NCBI RefSeq assembly: GCF_008041935.1 | Contig: NZ_VKAC01000001.1 | Span: 496,001 to 560,000 of the forward strand | Source of the DNA: Quadrisphaera setariae | Lineage (GTDB): Bacteria; Actinomycetota; Actinomycetes; Actinomycetales; Quadrisphaeraceae | DNA length: 64,000 nt | Direction: 5' to 3' | Part shown: positions 38,239 through 46,999 of the stretch, one piece after another | Position numbering within the stretch: position 1 is the first letter of the stretch | Layout of the letters: each line of letters starts with the position of its first letter | Notes under the pieces: generated by a model | Database searches by the model: none | Told to the model about the DNA's origin: nothing | What the model saw: the letters and a program-made list of their open reading frames with translations, nothing else | Made by a program: the position numbers and the translations under genes

Positions 38239-38648
38239 CCCCCCCGACCATGATCACGGTGGTGGGGCGGGTGGTGGCCGAAGGCGTGGGGCTGCTCGCC
38301 GCGGCGCTCGCCCGCGCTGACGGCGCCAGCTGCCGCACGGTCGAGGTGCCGGGCGTGCCCGGCGCCCGCGACGGCGAGCTGGTGAGGGTGCGGGTGTGCT
38401 CCGGCGCCCGCGGCCGCACCTACGCCCGCGGCGGCACCACGTACGGCACCACCTACGTCACGGGCCCCCACCCCCGCACGTGCGCCGACGACCGGCTGCG
38501 CCACGAGGCCGTCCACGTGCTGCAGTGGCAGCGCTGGGGACTGCTCCTGCCGCTGCTGTACGGCCTGGCCGAGCTGCGCGCCGGCGGCGACCCCGCCCGC
38601 AACCGCTTCGAGGCCGCAGCCGGTCTGCGCGACGGAGGCTACGCATGA
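38235..38648 (+). CDS. Small HEAVH-motif protein inside the F420 operon
   Basis: The 137-residue protein starts with a hydrophobic segment (about residues 8-27). It contains a Cys-bearing middle (SCRTVEV, VCSGARG, RTCADD) and a candidate zinc motif, LRHEAVHVLQWQRWG. A hydrophobic stretch, LLLPLLYGLAELRAGG, follows, then NRFEAAAGL, whose Glu could be the third ligand of a HExxH-type site. It overlaps both cofD and cofE by four bases. I know no F420 enzyme of this type. It may be a membrane-associated metalloprotease-like protein; function unknown. Confidence 0.7.
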   Translation: MTPPTMITVVGRVVAEGVGLLAAALARADGASCRTVEVPGVPGARDGELVRVRVCSGARGRTYARGGTTYGTTYVTGPHPRTCADDRLRHEAVHVLQWQRWGLLLPLLYGLAELRAGGDPARNRFEAAAGLRDGGYA

Positions 38649-39775
38649 GCACGCCCCACCCCGGCCCGCCGTCCAGCGCGAGCACCCCGCCGCTGCCGCC
38701 CGGCGAGGTGGTGGCGCTGTCCGTTCCCGGGCTGCCCGAGGTCGGCCCGAGCGACGACCTCGCCGGCCTGCTCGCCCGCGCCTGCGCCGCAGCGGGGATC
38801 GCGCTGGGGGCCGAGGACGTCGTCGTCGTCGCCAGCAAGGTGGTCGCCAAGGCGGAGGGGCGGAGCATCCCGGCGGCGATGCGAGAGCGCGCCCTCGACC
38901 GGGAGTCCGTGCGGCTCGTGGCGGAGCGGGGCCTGCCGGACGGGCGCACCACGCGGGTGGTGCAGTCGCGGTCCGGGCCGGTGATGGCGGCCGCGGGCAT
39001 CGACGCCTCCGACGTCGCCGAGGGCACGGTGCTGCTGCTCCCCGCCGACCCCGACGCCTCCGCGCGCGCCCTGAGGACCCGCCTGCGGGCGCTGCTCGAG
39101 CCCGCCCTCGGCGGGAGAGCCCCGGCCGTGGTGGTCAGCGACACCAGCGGGCGGCCGTGGCGCGACGGCGTCACCGACTTCGCCCTCGGCGCCGCGGGCC
39201 TGGAGGTCCTCGACGACGCCCGGGGGCGCCTCGACAGGTCCGGCCGCGTCATGGAGGTCACCGTGCGCGGCGTGGCCGACGAGGTCGCCGCGCTCGCGGA
39301 CCTCGTCAAGGGCAAGGCCGCCGGCACGCCCGTGGCCGTGGTGCGCGGGCTGGGGGCGCACGTCGCCGACGACGACGGCGACGGCGCCGCCCGGCTCGTC
39401 CGCACAGGACCTGCCGACTGGTTCGCCTTCGGGCACGTCGAGGCGGTGCGCGCTGCGCTCGGGCTCGCCGAGCGCGAGGTGGCGCCCCCGCCCATCGCCC
39501 CCGGCGGTCCGGTGCGCGAGCGGGTGGCGCGGGCCGTGGACGTGGCGGCCGCCGGGCGCGGCCTCGGTGAGGCCGCCGTCTCGGCGGACGGCGACGTGCT
39601 CGCGGTCAGCGGGCCCGCCTACGACGTCGGCGCAGCGGTGGAGCGCCTGCGCGCGGCCCTGTGGGCCGAGCGCCTGGAGGCGGACGTGGCTCCTGGTGCG
39701 GTGCGGTCGGTCGACGGCGTGGAGGTCGTCGACGTCGCGGTGGCCGTCCAGCTGCGGGCGCGCGAGCGCTCCTGA
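38645..39775 (+). CDS. cofE: Coenzyme F420-0:L-glutamate ligase (CofE/FbiB N-terminal type)
   Basis: CofE adds glutamates to F420-0 with GTP. The 376 residues open with a Pro/Ser-rich lead and contain SVPGLPEVGPSDDLA, VVVVASKVVAKAEGR, SGPVMAAAGIDASDV and VVVSDTSGRPWRDGVTDFALGAAGL, the CofE core. The last 110 residues are Ala/Val-rich and do not show the nitroreductase fold that completes the two-domain actinobacterial FbiB (about 450 residues). ATG 38645 overlaps the HEAVH gene stop (ATGA). Confidence 0.9.
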   Translation: MSTPHPGPPSSASTPPLPPGEVVALSVPGLPEVGPSDDLAGLLARACAAAGIALGAEDVVVVASKVVAKAEGRSIPAAMRERALDRESVRLVAERGLPDGRTTRVVQSRSGPVMAAAGIDASDVAEGTVLLLPADPDASARALRTRLRALLEPALGGRAPAVVVSDTSGRPWRDGVTDFALGAAGLEVLDDARGRLDRSGRVMEVTVRGVADEVAALADLVKGKAAGTPVAVVRGLGAHVADDDGDGAARLVRTGPADWFAFGHVEAVRAALGLAEREVAPPPIAPGGPVRERVARAVDVAAAGRGLGEAAVSADGDVLAVSGPAYDVGAAVERLRAALWAERLEADVAPGAVRSVDGVEVVDVAVAVQLRARERS

Positions 39776-40175
39776 GCGACCAGGCGGTGGTCGCGCTGGG
39801 TGACGGGGTGTCGGTGGTCGGTGCCACCCTCTGCTGGACGTGGCGCCGTGGCGGGTGTGACAGGTGGTACGCCTGTGACCAATGGGGCATCGGTGCTGGT
39901 CAGGAGCGCGCGATCGTCCCCCCGTGGCGCCACTGGTCCGATCCGTCCGGTCCGTCCCGGGCGCCGATCGGGCCCGGATCGGGCCCGGAGTGTCCAGCGG
40001 TGTCCGTTCTGCCCCGCGGCGCGCAGGGCGCGACACGCCAGGGCTGACAAACACGTGACGCGGCTTCCTGCGTTTCGCCTGCACGCGGAGTAGTCGCACG
40101 TATGTAATTCAGTCACCGCCTCACCCGGTGGGAGCTCCTCCGCGGGGCTCGCTGAGACTGATCCAAGGAGTCGAG
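39776..40175 (+). promoter_or_regulatory. 400-base intergenic region upstream of whiB
   Basis: No open frame here looks coding. An 11-bp tandem duplication (ATCGGGCCCGG twice, 39967-39988) lies in the middle. A clear AT-rich patch with TATGTAAT at 40101-40108 is the best -10 candidate. It would give a leader of about 60 bases to the whiB start, with AAGGAG at 40165-40170 as ribosome binding site. A long regulatory region suits a developmental WhiB gene; no known operator was identified. Confidence 0.5.
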
Positions 40176-40676
40176 ATGAGCGAGAGCACCACCGTCTCCC
40201 TCGGCCTTCCGCGACCGCGGACGGCCCTCCCCACCGAGACGGGCTCACTGCCCGTCGTCGCTGCTGCGAGTGCCGGCGTCATCGCGCCGCGCAGCTCGTT
40301 CGAGGCGCTCACCGGCCCCTCGCTGGAGGAGCTCGACACCGAGCTCGAGGCCGTGCTGGACGACCTGTCCGACGTCGACGACGACGCCGAGGACGAGGAG
40401 CTCACCGACGGCGACCCGGCCCTGGAGCTGCTGCTCGGCGAGGGCGACGCCGACGACGCCGTCGACTGGCAGGAGCGCGCCCTGTGCGCGCAGACCGACC
40501 CCGAGAGCTTCTTCCCCGAGAAGGGCGGCTCGACCCGTGAGGCCAAGCGCGTCTGCATGAGCTGCGAGGTGCGCGTCCCGTGCCTCGAGTACGCGCTGGC
40601 CAACGACGAGCGCTTCGGCATCTGGGGCGGGCTCTCCGAGCGCGAGCGGCGCCGCGTCAAGCGCCGCGCGGTCTGA
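40176..40676 (+). CDS. whiB: WhiB family iron-sulfur transcription factor (WhiB/WhiB2 type)
   Basis: The 166-residue protein has a C-terminal WhiB domain with the four cluster cysteines at about 104, 127, 130 and 136 (ALCAQTDPE, VCMSCEVRVPCLEY). The turn GIWGGLSERERR and a basic tail complete it. Proteins of this class bind a [4Fe-4S] cluster and partner with the primary sigma factor, acting in cell division or sporulation. Unusually, about 100 residues precede the domain, including a strongly acidic stretch (about residues 50-100). The location beside cofD/cofE and manB matches the WhiB2 locus of mycobacteria and Streptomyces whiB. Confidence 0.95.
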   Translation: MSESTTVSLGLPRPRTALPTETGSLPVVAAASAGVIAPRSSFEALTGPSLEELDTELEAVLDDLSDVDDDAEDEELTDGDPALELLLGEGDADDAVDWQERALCAQTDPESFFPEKGGSTREAKRVCMSCEVRVPCLEYALANDERFGIWGGLSERERRRVKRRAV

Positions 40677-40834
40677 GCCCCAGCCCCTCCTCGGCGCCCC
40701 TGTCGCCGCAGCCCCGGCACGCCCGCCGGGGTGCGGCGGAGCGCGGCGCCACCGCCACCGCCAGCGGTGAGCGGCTCGTCAGCCGCGAGCGCGGCGCCGG
40801 GGAGCTCCCGGCGCACACCGGGCGCCTGCGGCAG

Positions 40835-43800
40835 GTGCCGCGCGAGCGCGGTGACGGCGCGCTGGTGGCCCACGTCGACGTCGTGGTGCTCGCCTGCGAC
40901 GGCGAGCGCTGGCTGCCGGACGCGCTGTCGGCGCTCGACGCGCAGACCCGCACCCCCGACCGCGTCGTCCTCCTGGACGCCGCGTCCACCGACGGCAGCG
41001 CCGCGCTGCTGGGGGCGCACGCGCGCCGGTCGCGCGCCCTCGGCGGACCACCGGTCGTGGGTGTGCTGCCGCTGCGCCGCCGCGCCGGCCTGATGGACGC
41101 CGCGCGCGCCGCGCTCGCCGCCACCGACGCCGACGCCCTCGTCGCCGGCCCGGCGACCAGCGCCTCCGGTCCGTCGTCCGGCGCCCCGGCGCCGCGCCAG
41201 CACACGAGCGCGCCCGCACCGCTGCGCTGGGTGTGGCTGCTCCACGACGACTGCGCCCCCGCCCCCGACGCGCTCGAGCAGCTGCTCGCCGCGGTGGAGG
41301 TGGCGCCCTCGGTCGGCGTCGCCGGCTGCAAGGTCGTCGACTGGCACGACGAGGGCCTGCTCCACCAGGTGGGCTTCAGCACGTCCGCCATGGGCCGGCG
41401 CCTGACCGGTGTGGAGCACGGCGACCGCGACCAGGGCCAGCGCGACCACCGCGACGACGTCCTCGCCGTGTCCAGCGCCGGCGTGCTGGTGCGCCGCGAC
41501 CTGCTCGAGCGCCTCGGGGGAGACCCCGGCCTGCCCGTGCTCGGCGAGGACCTCGACCTGTGCCGCCGCGCGCGGCTCGCGGGTTCGCGCGTGGTCGTCG
41601 TCCCCAGCGCCGTGGTGCGCCACGTCGACGCGACGCGCTCGGGAGCCCGCTCCACCCGCGCCGCGCAGTCCGTCCGCTGGACCGAGCGCCGCCACGAGGC
41701 CCACGCCCGCCTCGTGGCCGCCGCGCCCCTCGCGCTGCCGCTGGTGGCGCTGGCCGTGCTGCTGGGCGGGCTCGCGCGCCTGCTCGTGCGGGTGGCGGCC
41801 AAGCAGCCCAGCAGCGCCGGCGGCGAGCTCACGGCCGTGCTCGCGGCGCTGGGACGTCCCGACCGGGTGCTCGCCGCCCGCCGCGCGGCCGCCCTCACCG
41901 CGGTGCGCCCCCGCAGCTCGCTCAAGCCCCTCCTCGTGCCGCGCCGGGAGGTGGTGCGCTGGCACCGCGACCGCTGGGCCCGCACGGGCATCGCCCCGGC
42001 CACCGGCGTGCTGCCCGTGGTCGCCGCGCGGGCGCTGGCCGCCGCCACCACACCGCCGTCCGGCGTGCCGGTGGTCCGGCTGCCGTCGGTTCCCGTCCCG
42101 CGGGAGGCGTCCGACGCCCCCCTGCTCGCCGGGGACGACGCCGAGCCGGCGCGCCGCGGCCTCGGCGTGCTCGTCCCGCTGCTGGTGGCGCTGCTCGTGG
42201 CAGGTGCGGTGGTCCTGCACCCCCTGCTGGGGGCCCTCGCACCCGGCGCGCAGGTCACCGGCGGCGCCCTGGCCGCCGCGCCCGGCCTGGGCGACCTGTG
42301 GGCCGCCGCCCGCTCCGACTGGCAGCCCCTCGGCCTCGGCACCCCGGCCCCCGCCGACCCGTGGCTGTCCGCGCTGGCGGTGCTGAGCCTGCCGGTGGGC
42401 GGGTCGCCGCACCTGGCGGTGGTGGCCCTGCTGCTCCTGGCCCTGCCGCTGGCCGCCCTCAGCGGGTGGGTCGCCGCGGGCACCGCCACGCGCTCCGGCC
42501 TGCTGCGCGCCGCCGCGGCGCTGACCTGGGCGTGCGCCGCGCCGCTGCTGGCGGCCTCCACCACCGGCCGCCTCGGCGCGCTCGTCGCCCACCTCGCACT
42601 GCCCTGGGTGGCGGTGGGCCTGGCCCGCACCGCCACGGCCGCGGCGCGCCGTCCCGCCGTGGCCGCCGGCGCCCTCGCCGGGATGGCGGGCGCCCTCGCC
42701 GTGGCAGGGGCGCCGCTGCTCCTGCTCCCGCTGCTCCTGGTAGTCTCGGTGGTGGCCGTCACCGCCCGCCGCTGGCCGGGCGCGGTGCTGTGGGCGGTCC
42801 TCGCGCCGCTGGCCGTGACCGGTCCGCTGCTCGCTCCCGCGCTCGCCGACCCCCGCGCTCTGCTCCTCGGCCCCGGGCTGCCGCTGGCGGTGACCGCCGT
42901 GCCGTCGTGGCAGCTGCTCCTGGCCGATCCCGGTGCCGTCCTCGGCGTCCGCGCCGGGGCCGCGCTGCCGGCCACTGCGCTGCCCGTGCTCCCCGGCGCC
43001 GTGGCGCTGGTGCTGGCCCTGGTCGGGGCGGCTGCCCGGGGACCCCGGGCGCGCGTCGCCCGCGCCGGGTGGTGGACCGCCGGAGCGGGTCTGCTCGCCG
43101 GGGTGGCCGCCGCGGCGGCCGGCGGGTGGTCCGGCCCCGCCGCGAGCCTGGTGCTGCTCGGCCTGGGCGCCGCCGCCCTCGCGCGCGCGCCGCGCGTGCT
43201 GCGGGCCACGGCCCCCGACCTGCCCCTCGACCCCCTCGACCCCCTCGACCCCCTCGACGAGGACGGGGACGACCCCTCCGACCACGACGGGCGCCCCCAC
43301 CGGACCAGCCGCGGCGCTGGCCGCGGGGTGCGCTGGGCGACCCTGGCCGGCGTCACCGCCCTCCTGGGCCCGGCGCTGCTGCTGGCCGGGTGGGCGCTGC
43401 AGCAGACCGGTGCGGACGGGCGCGCGGCCGCACCGCAGCCGGGCGTGGCCGTCAGCCGCGCCACCGACCAGGTGCCGGCCGTCGCCCTGGACGCCGCCCG
43501 CTCGCCCGACGCCGTGAGCACCCTGCACCTGCGCTTCGGCGGCGAGGGCGCCGACAGCACCGTCACCGCGCTGCTGCGCCGCGGCCCGCTGACGCTGGCC
43601 AGCACCTCGGTGGTCGCCCAGCTCGCGGCCGAGGGCAGCCCCGTGGCCGGTGCCAGCACCGCGACGTCGGGTGCTGCTGCCGACACCGCCCTGCGCTCGG
43701 CCACCGCCCTGCTCGTGGCCGGCACCACCGACCCGCGGACCGCGCTCGCCCAGCTGGGCGTCGGGTACGTCCTCCTCGAGCCCACGGCCGCGGCCGTGCC

Positions 43801-44293
43801 CGAGCGCGCCACCGCCCGCTTCGACGCGGTGGCGGGCCTGTCGCGGGCGGGCAGCACCGGCGCCGGCGTCCTCTACCGCGTGCTCCCGGCGAGCGGCGCC
43901 GGTGACACCGCCGCGGACCGCCCCTCCCGCGCCCGCCTGGTGGCCTCCGACGGCACCGTGCTGGCGGCGCTGCCCTCCGACGGCCAGGACGTCGACGCCC
44001 GCGTGCCCGCGATCGGCACCGCCTCCGGGGGAGGGGCTGCGGAGGACCGCACCGTCGTCGTCGCCGAGCGCTCCGACCCGGGCTGGACCGCCCGCCTGGA
44101 CGGCCGCCGGCTGCCCGTGGTGACCGTGGACGGGTGGGCCCTCGGTGTGGAGGTCCCCGCCTCCGGCGGCCACCTCGTCATCACCCGCTCCGCCCCCGCG
44201 ACCCTCGTCTGGGACTGGCTGCAGGGCGCGGTGCTGCTGCTCACCGCCATGGTCGCGGTGCCCGTTCCGGTGCGCGGACGGAGGCGGTCGTGA
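40835..44293 (+). CDS. Large GT2 glycosyltransferase with polytopic membrane domain
   Basis: The roughly 1152-residue protein begins with a GT-A domain (VDVVVLACDGERWLPDAL, RVVLLDAASTDGS, WVWLLHDDCAPAPDALEQLL, SSAGVLVRRDLLERLGG with GEDLDLCRRA). Ten or more membrane helices run from about residue 300 to 850. A Pro/Asp-rich linker and a C-terminal extracytoplasmic domain ending at a last helix complete it. Actinobacteria conserve this gene between whiB and DUF5719, but no substrate is assigned. The start is uncertain: GTG 40835 is the first standard start after whiB, GTG 40865 is next, and neither has a good ribosome binding site. It overlaps the DUF5719 gene. Confidence 0.85.
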   Translation: MPRERGDGALVAHVDVVVLACDGERWLPDALSALDAQTRTPDRVVLLDAASTDGSAALLGAHARRSRALGGPPVVGVLPLRRRAGLMDAARAALAATDADALVAGPATSASGPSSGAPAPRQHTSAPAPLRWVWLLHDDCAPAPDALEQLLAAVEVAPSVGVAGCKVVDWHDEGLLHQVGFSTSAMGRRLTGVEHGDRDQGQRDHRDDVLAVSSAGVLVRRDLLERLGGDPGLPVLGEDLDLCRRARLAGSRVVVVPSAVVRHVDATRSGARSTRAAQSVRWTERRHEAHARLVAAAPLALPLVALAVLLGGLARLLVRVAAKQPSSAGGELTAVLAALGRPDRVLAARRAAALTAVRPRSSLKPLLVPRREVVRWHRDRWARTGIAPATGVLPVVAARALAAATTPPSGVPVVRLPSVPVPREASDAPLLAGDDAEPARRGLGVLVPLLVALLVAGAVVLHPLLGALAPGAQVTGGALAAAPGLGDLWAAARSDWQPLGLGTPAPADPWLSALAVLSLPVGGSPHLAVVALLLLALPLAALSGWVAAGTATRSGLLRAAAALTWACAAPLLAASTTGRLGALVAHLALPWVAVGLARTATAAARRPAVAAGALAGMAGALAVAGAPLLLLPLLLVVSVVAVTARRWPGAVLWAVLAPLAVTGPLLAPALADPRALLLGPGLPLAVTAVPSWQLLLADPGAVLGVRAGAALPATALPVLPGAVALVLALVGAAARGPRARVARAGWWTAGAGLLAGVAAAAAGGWSGPAASLVLLGLGAAALARAPRVLRATAPDLPLDPLDPLDPLDEDGDDPSDHDGRPHRTSRGAGRGVRWATLAGVTALLGPALLLAGWALQQTGADGRAAAPQPGVAVSRATDQVPAVALDAARSPDAVSTLHLRFGGEGADSTVTALLRRGPLTLASTSVVAQLAAEGSPVAGASTATSGAAADTALRSATALLVAGTTDPRTALAQLGVGYVLLEPTAAAVPERATARFDAVAGLSRAGSTGAGVLYRVLPASGAGDTAADRPSRARLVASDGTVLAALPSDGQDVDARVPAIGTASGGGAAEDRTVVVAERSDPGWTARLDGRRLPVVTVDGWALGVEVPASGGHLVITRSAPATLVWDWLQGAVLLLTAMVAVPVPVRGRRRS
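43226..43258 (+). repeat. 9-bp coding tandem repeat
   Basis: Three and a half copies of CTCGACCCC encode Leu-Asp-Pro repeats in the linker between the membrane part and the C-terminal domain of the GT2 protein. The repeat could vary in number by slippage without breaking frame. Confidence 0.85.
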
Positions 44294-46011
44294 GCCGCGC
44301 CGGGCGCGCCGCGGCGGCCCTCAGCGCCCTCGGTGCCGCGGCCCTGGTGGCCGGCGGCCTGGCGCTGGGCGCCGTCGCGGCCCCCGTCGGCGGAGCCGCA
44401 GGCGCCCCGGGCGCCGCCCCCACCGGTCGGGGGGGCGCCGTGGGCGTCCCCGTGCCCGCCTCCGGCGCCCAGCTGGTGTGCCCGGGCGCACCCGTGCCCG
44501 TCACGGGCGGCGAGGCCGGTGCCCGCCGCGGGACACCTCCCGCGGTCACGAGCGGCGCGGTGGGGCTGGTGGTCGCGAGCGGCGCACCGGTGCTCAGCGG
44601 CCAGCCGCTGGTGCAGCGTCCGACCACCGACGCCGACCCGGCCCCCAGCGCGAGCCCCGGCTCGAGCGAAGGGGCTCCGCCCGCAGCTGCCGCGACGACC
44701 CTCGGCGACCTCCAGCGGGTCGACGCCGACGCCGCCGCCGCGTCCGCCGGCAGCGCCGCGGCGCTGTCCTCCGGCCCCGTCGACGGGCGCGCCCCGCTGC
44801 TCGCCGGTGCCGCGACGTCGGTGGCGGCCACCGGCGACCTGCGCGGGCTGTCCACACCGGCGTGCACGGCGCCGCAGGAGCAGTCGTGGCTCGTCGGCGG
44901 CGGCACGGGGGCCGGCAGGTCCACCCGGCTCGTGCTCGCCGACGTCGCCCAGACCCCCACCACCGTCGACGTCACCGTGCTCACCGCGCAGGGCGCCCAG
45001 CAGCCGCCCTCCCTGCAGGGGCTGTCCCTAGGCCCCGGCGAGCAGCGGTCGGTGCTGCTGGAGGGCGCCCTCGAGGGCACCGCCGACACCTCGGGGGGCG
45101 GCGCGAGCGGTGCCGGGTCCCCGCTGGCGGTGCAGGTGCGCTCCTCCGCCGGGCCGGTGGCCGCGTGGCTGGTCGAGCAGGTCCTCCACGGCCTCGTGCC
45201 CGGCGGCACCGAGGTGGTCGGCCCCGCGGCGGCTCCCGCCACCTCCCTCGTGGTGCCCGGCGTCGCGGCCACCGGCACCCAGCCGGCCGTGCTGCGGCTG
45301 GCGAACCCGGGCACCGACCCGGTGGTCGCGCGGTTCGCCGTGGTCGGCGCCTCGGGGTCCAGCGTGCCCGCGGGCACCGCACCCGCCACCGCCGTGCCGC
45401 CGCAGTCGGTGGTCGACGTGCCGCTGCCGGGCCTCCCGGCCGGCGGCGTGGCGCTGTCGGTGGAGGCCGACGGCCCCGTGCTCGCCGGCGTCCGCACGGA
45501 CACCGCCCCCTCCGCCGACGGCACCCAGCCCGGCGACCTCGCCTGGACCGCGGCGGCCCCGCCGCTGACCGGGGCCACCCTCGTGGCGCTCCCGCCCGCC
45601 GCGAAGCAGGGCCGCCAGGGCGCGGGTGGGTCGGGGACCACCCCCGACGTGCGGCTGGTGCTCAGCTCGCGCGGACCCTCGCAGGTCGACGTCGCCGTCG
45701 TCGGCGCCGACGGCCGCACCAGCCCGGCGCGGCGCGTGGAGCTGCCCGCCTCCACGACCACCGCCGCCGACGTCGACGACCTCGCCCGCGCCGCCGGCGC
45801 CACCGGCACCCCGGTCGCGCTGCTCCTCACCCCCGTCGCGCCCTCCACCGGTCCCGGGAAGGACGACGACGGCGCCGGTCAGGTGGTCGCTGCGCTCACC
45901 GCGCGCGTCGCGGCACCCGCCGGTGGTGGGGGAGACCTCGTCTCGGCCGCCCCCGTGGGCGGTGGCGCTGCCGCGCCGTCGTCGGTCTCGGTGGTGCTCA
46001 CCGGTCCGTGA
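44290..46011 (+). CDS. DUF5719 family secreted protein
   Basis: The 573-residue protein starts with a membrane or signal segment (residues 8-30) followed by an Ala/Gly/Pro-rich region and a beta-rich body. Motifs such as SWLVGGGTGAGRSTRLVLAD, VLRLANPGTDPVVARF and SVVDVPLPGLPAGGVALSVEADGPVLAGVR are typical of DUF5719. In actinobacteria it always follows the large GT2 gene, suggesting a joint role at the cell surface; the activity is unknown. GTG 44290 overlaps the GT2 stop by four bases. Its last 14 bases overlap the convergent CtaG-like gene. Confidence 0.85.
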   Translation: MSRAGRAAAALSALGAAALVAGGLALGAVAAPVGGAAGAPGAAPTGRGGAVGVPVPASGAQLVCPGAPVPVTGGEAGARRGTPPAVTSGAVGLVVASGAPVLSGQPLVQRPTTDADPAPSASPGSSEGAPPAAAATTLGDLQRVDADAAAASAGSAAALSSGPVDGRAPLLAGAATSVAATGDLRGLSTPACTAPQEQSWLVGGGTGAGRSTRLVLADVAQTPTTVDVTVLTAQGAQQPPSLQGLSLGPGEQRSVLLEGALEGTADTSGGGASGAGSPLAVQVRSSAGPVAAWLVEQVLHGLVPGGTEVVGPAAAPATSLVVPGVAATGTQPAVLRLANPGTDPVVARFAVVGASGSSVPAGTAPATAVPPQSVVDVPLPGLPAGGVALSVEADGPVLAGVRTDTAPSADGTQPGDLAWTAAAPPLTGATLVALPPAAKQGRQGAGGSGTTPDVRLVLSSRGPSQVDVAVVGADGRTSPARRVELPASTTTAADVDDLARAAGATGTPVALLLTPVAPSTGPGKDDDGAGQVVAALTARVAAPAGGGGDLVSAAPVGGGAAAPSSVSVVLTGP

Positions 46012-46924
46012 CCGCGGGACCCCCGCGTTCCAGGGCGTCCAGCAGGGCGTCCTCGCGGGCGGCCTGCGCCGCGTCGGCGCGGGCCCAGCGGCGGCACGCG
46101 AGGAGCAGCAGCGGCACGGCCACCACCTCCGCCACCACCACCGACAGGGTCCCGCCGAGCAGCTGGTCCTGCGGGGCGGTCATGGACCCGGGGAGGCGGT
46201 GCGCGACGTACCAGCCGCCCGCCACCGCGGCGCCGCTCACGCCCACCACCAGGCCGGGCACCGCGTCGACCACCCCGTCGACGAAGGCGAGCAGCACCCG
46301 CAGCCCCGCCGCGCCCGAGGTGCCGCCGGTGCCCGGGCCGTCGTCGGCGGCGAAGACGGGCAGGGCGAACAGCGTCCCCACCGCCACCAGCGCCAGGCCC
46401 GTTCCGGACCTGACCGGTCCGGAGCGGAGCGTGGCGGCCCACCACGGGCTGAGGAACAGCGCCAGCTGCAGCGCCACCCCCGCCAGCGCGCCGACCACCG
46501 GCAGCGCCAGCACCCGCCGGGTCAGCCGACGGCCCGCGTCGTCGTCCTGGCGGGGCGGTAGCACGCCGGCCAGGCGCAGCAGCCGCAGCGGGTCGCCCAC
46601 GGCGATCCCCGCGGGGACGACGACGAGCAGCAGCGCGCTGGCCAGCGCCCCGGGCCAGAAGGCCACCTCGCGGTAGACGGCCAGGAACGAGCAGCTGGCC
46701 AGGAGCAGCACCCCCGGGCCCAGCACGGCGCCCACCGCTGTGCGCCACCACGGCCACCGGTGGCCCCTGCTGCGCGCTCGTCGCACCAGCCACAGCTGGC
46801 CGGCCACCAGGAGCACCGCCACCGCGACCGCGGCGGGGTCGACCGTCCACGTGCCCAGCGCCGCGGACGGGGTCAGAGGGCCCGGCACCGTCGCTGCGGC
46901 GCCCACCACCACCTGCTCCACCAC
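45998..46924 (-). CDS. CtaG-like polytopic membrane protein without the usual His motif
   Basis: The 308-residue protein has about nine membrane segments. Several blocks resemble the CtaG/caa3-oxidase assembly family: WWRTAVGAVLGPGVLLLAS, VVPAGIAVGDPLRLLRL after the fourth helix, and a GTLFALPVFAADDGPG loop. CtaG proteins normally carry HMxxH-type histidines for copper delivery, but here the equivalent position reads ALASALLLVVVPAG. It may therefore have lost copper handling. GTG 46924 is tentative. The family call is moderate; it could also be an unrelated conserved membrane protein. Confidence 0.5.
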   Translation of the reverse strand: MVEQVVVGAAATVPGPLTPSAALGTWTVDPAAVAVAVLLVAGQLWLVRRARSRGHRWPWWRTAVGAVLGPGVLLLASCSFLAVYREVAFWPGALASALLLVVVPAGIAVGDPLRLLRLAGVLPPRQDDDAGRRLTRRVLALPVVGALAGVALQLALFLSPWWAATLRSGPVRSGTGLALVAVGTLFALPVFAADDGPGTGGTSGAAGLRVLLAFVDGVVDAVPGLVVGVSGAAVAGGWYVAHRLPGSMTAPQDQLLGGTLSVVVAEVVAVPLLLLACRRWARADAAQAAREDALLDALERGGPAVTDR

Positions 46925-46999
46925 GGGCGCGGAGGCTAGGGCCGGCGCCTGGGCGACGCCTGTGACCGCGCCCCTGCCAGCGGCTGCGCGCGGGGGAGG

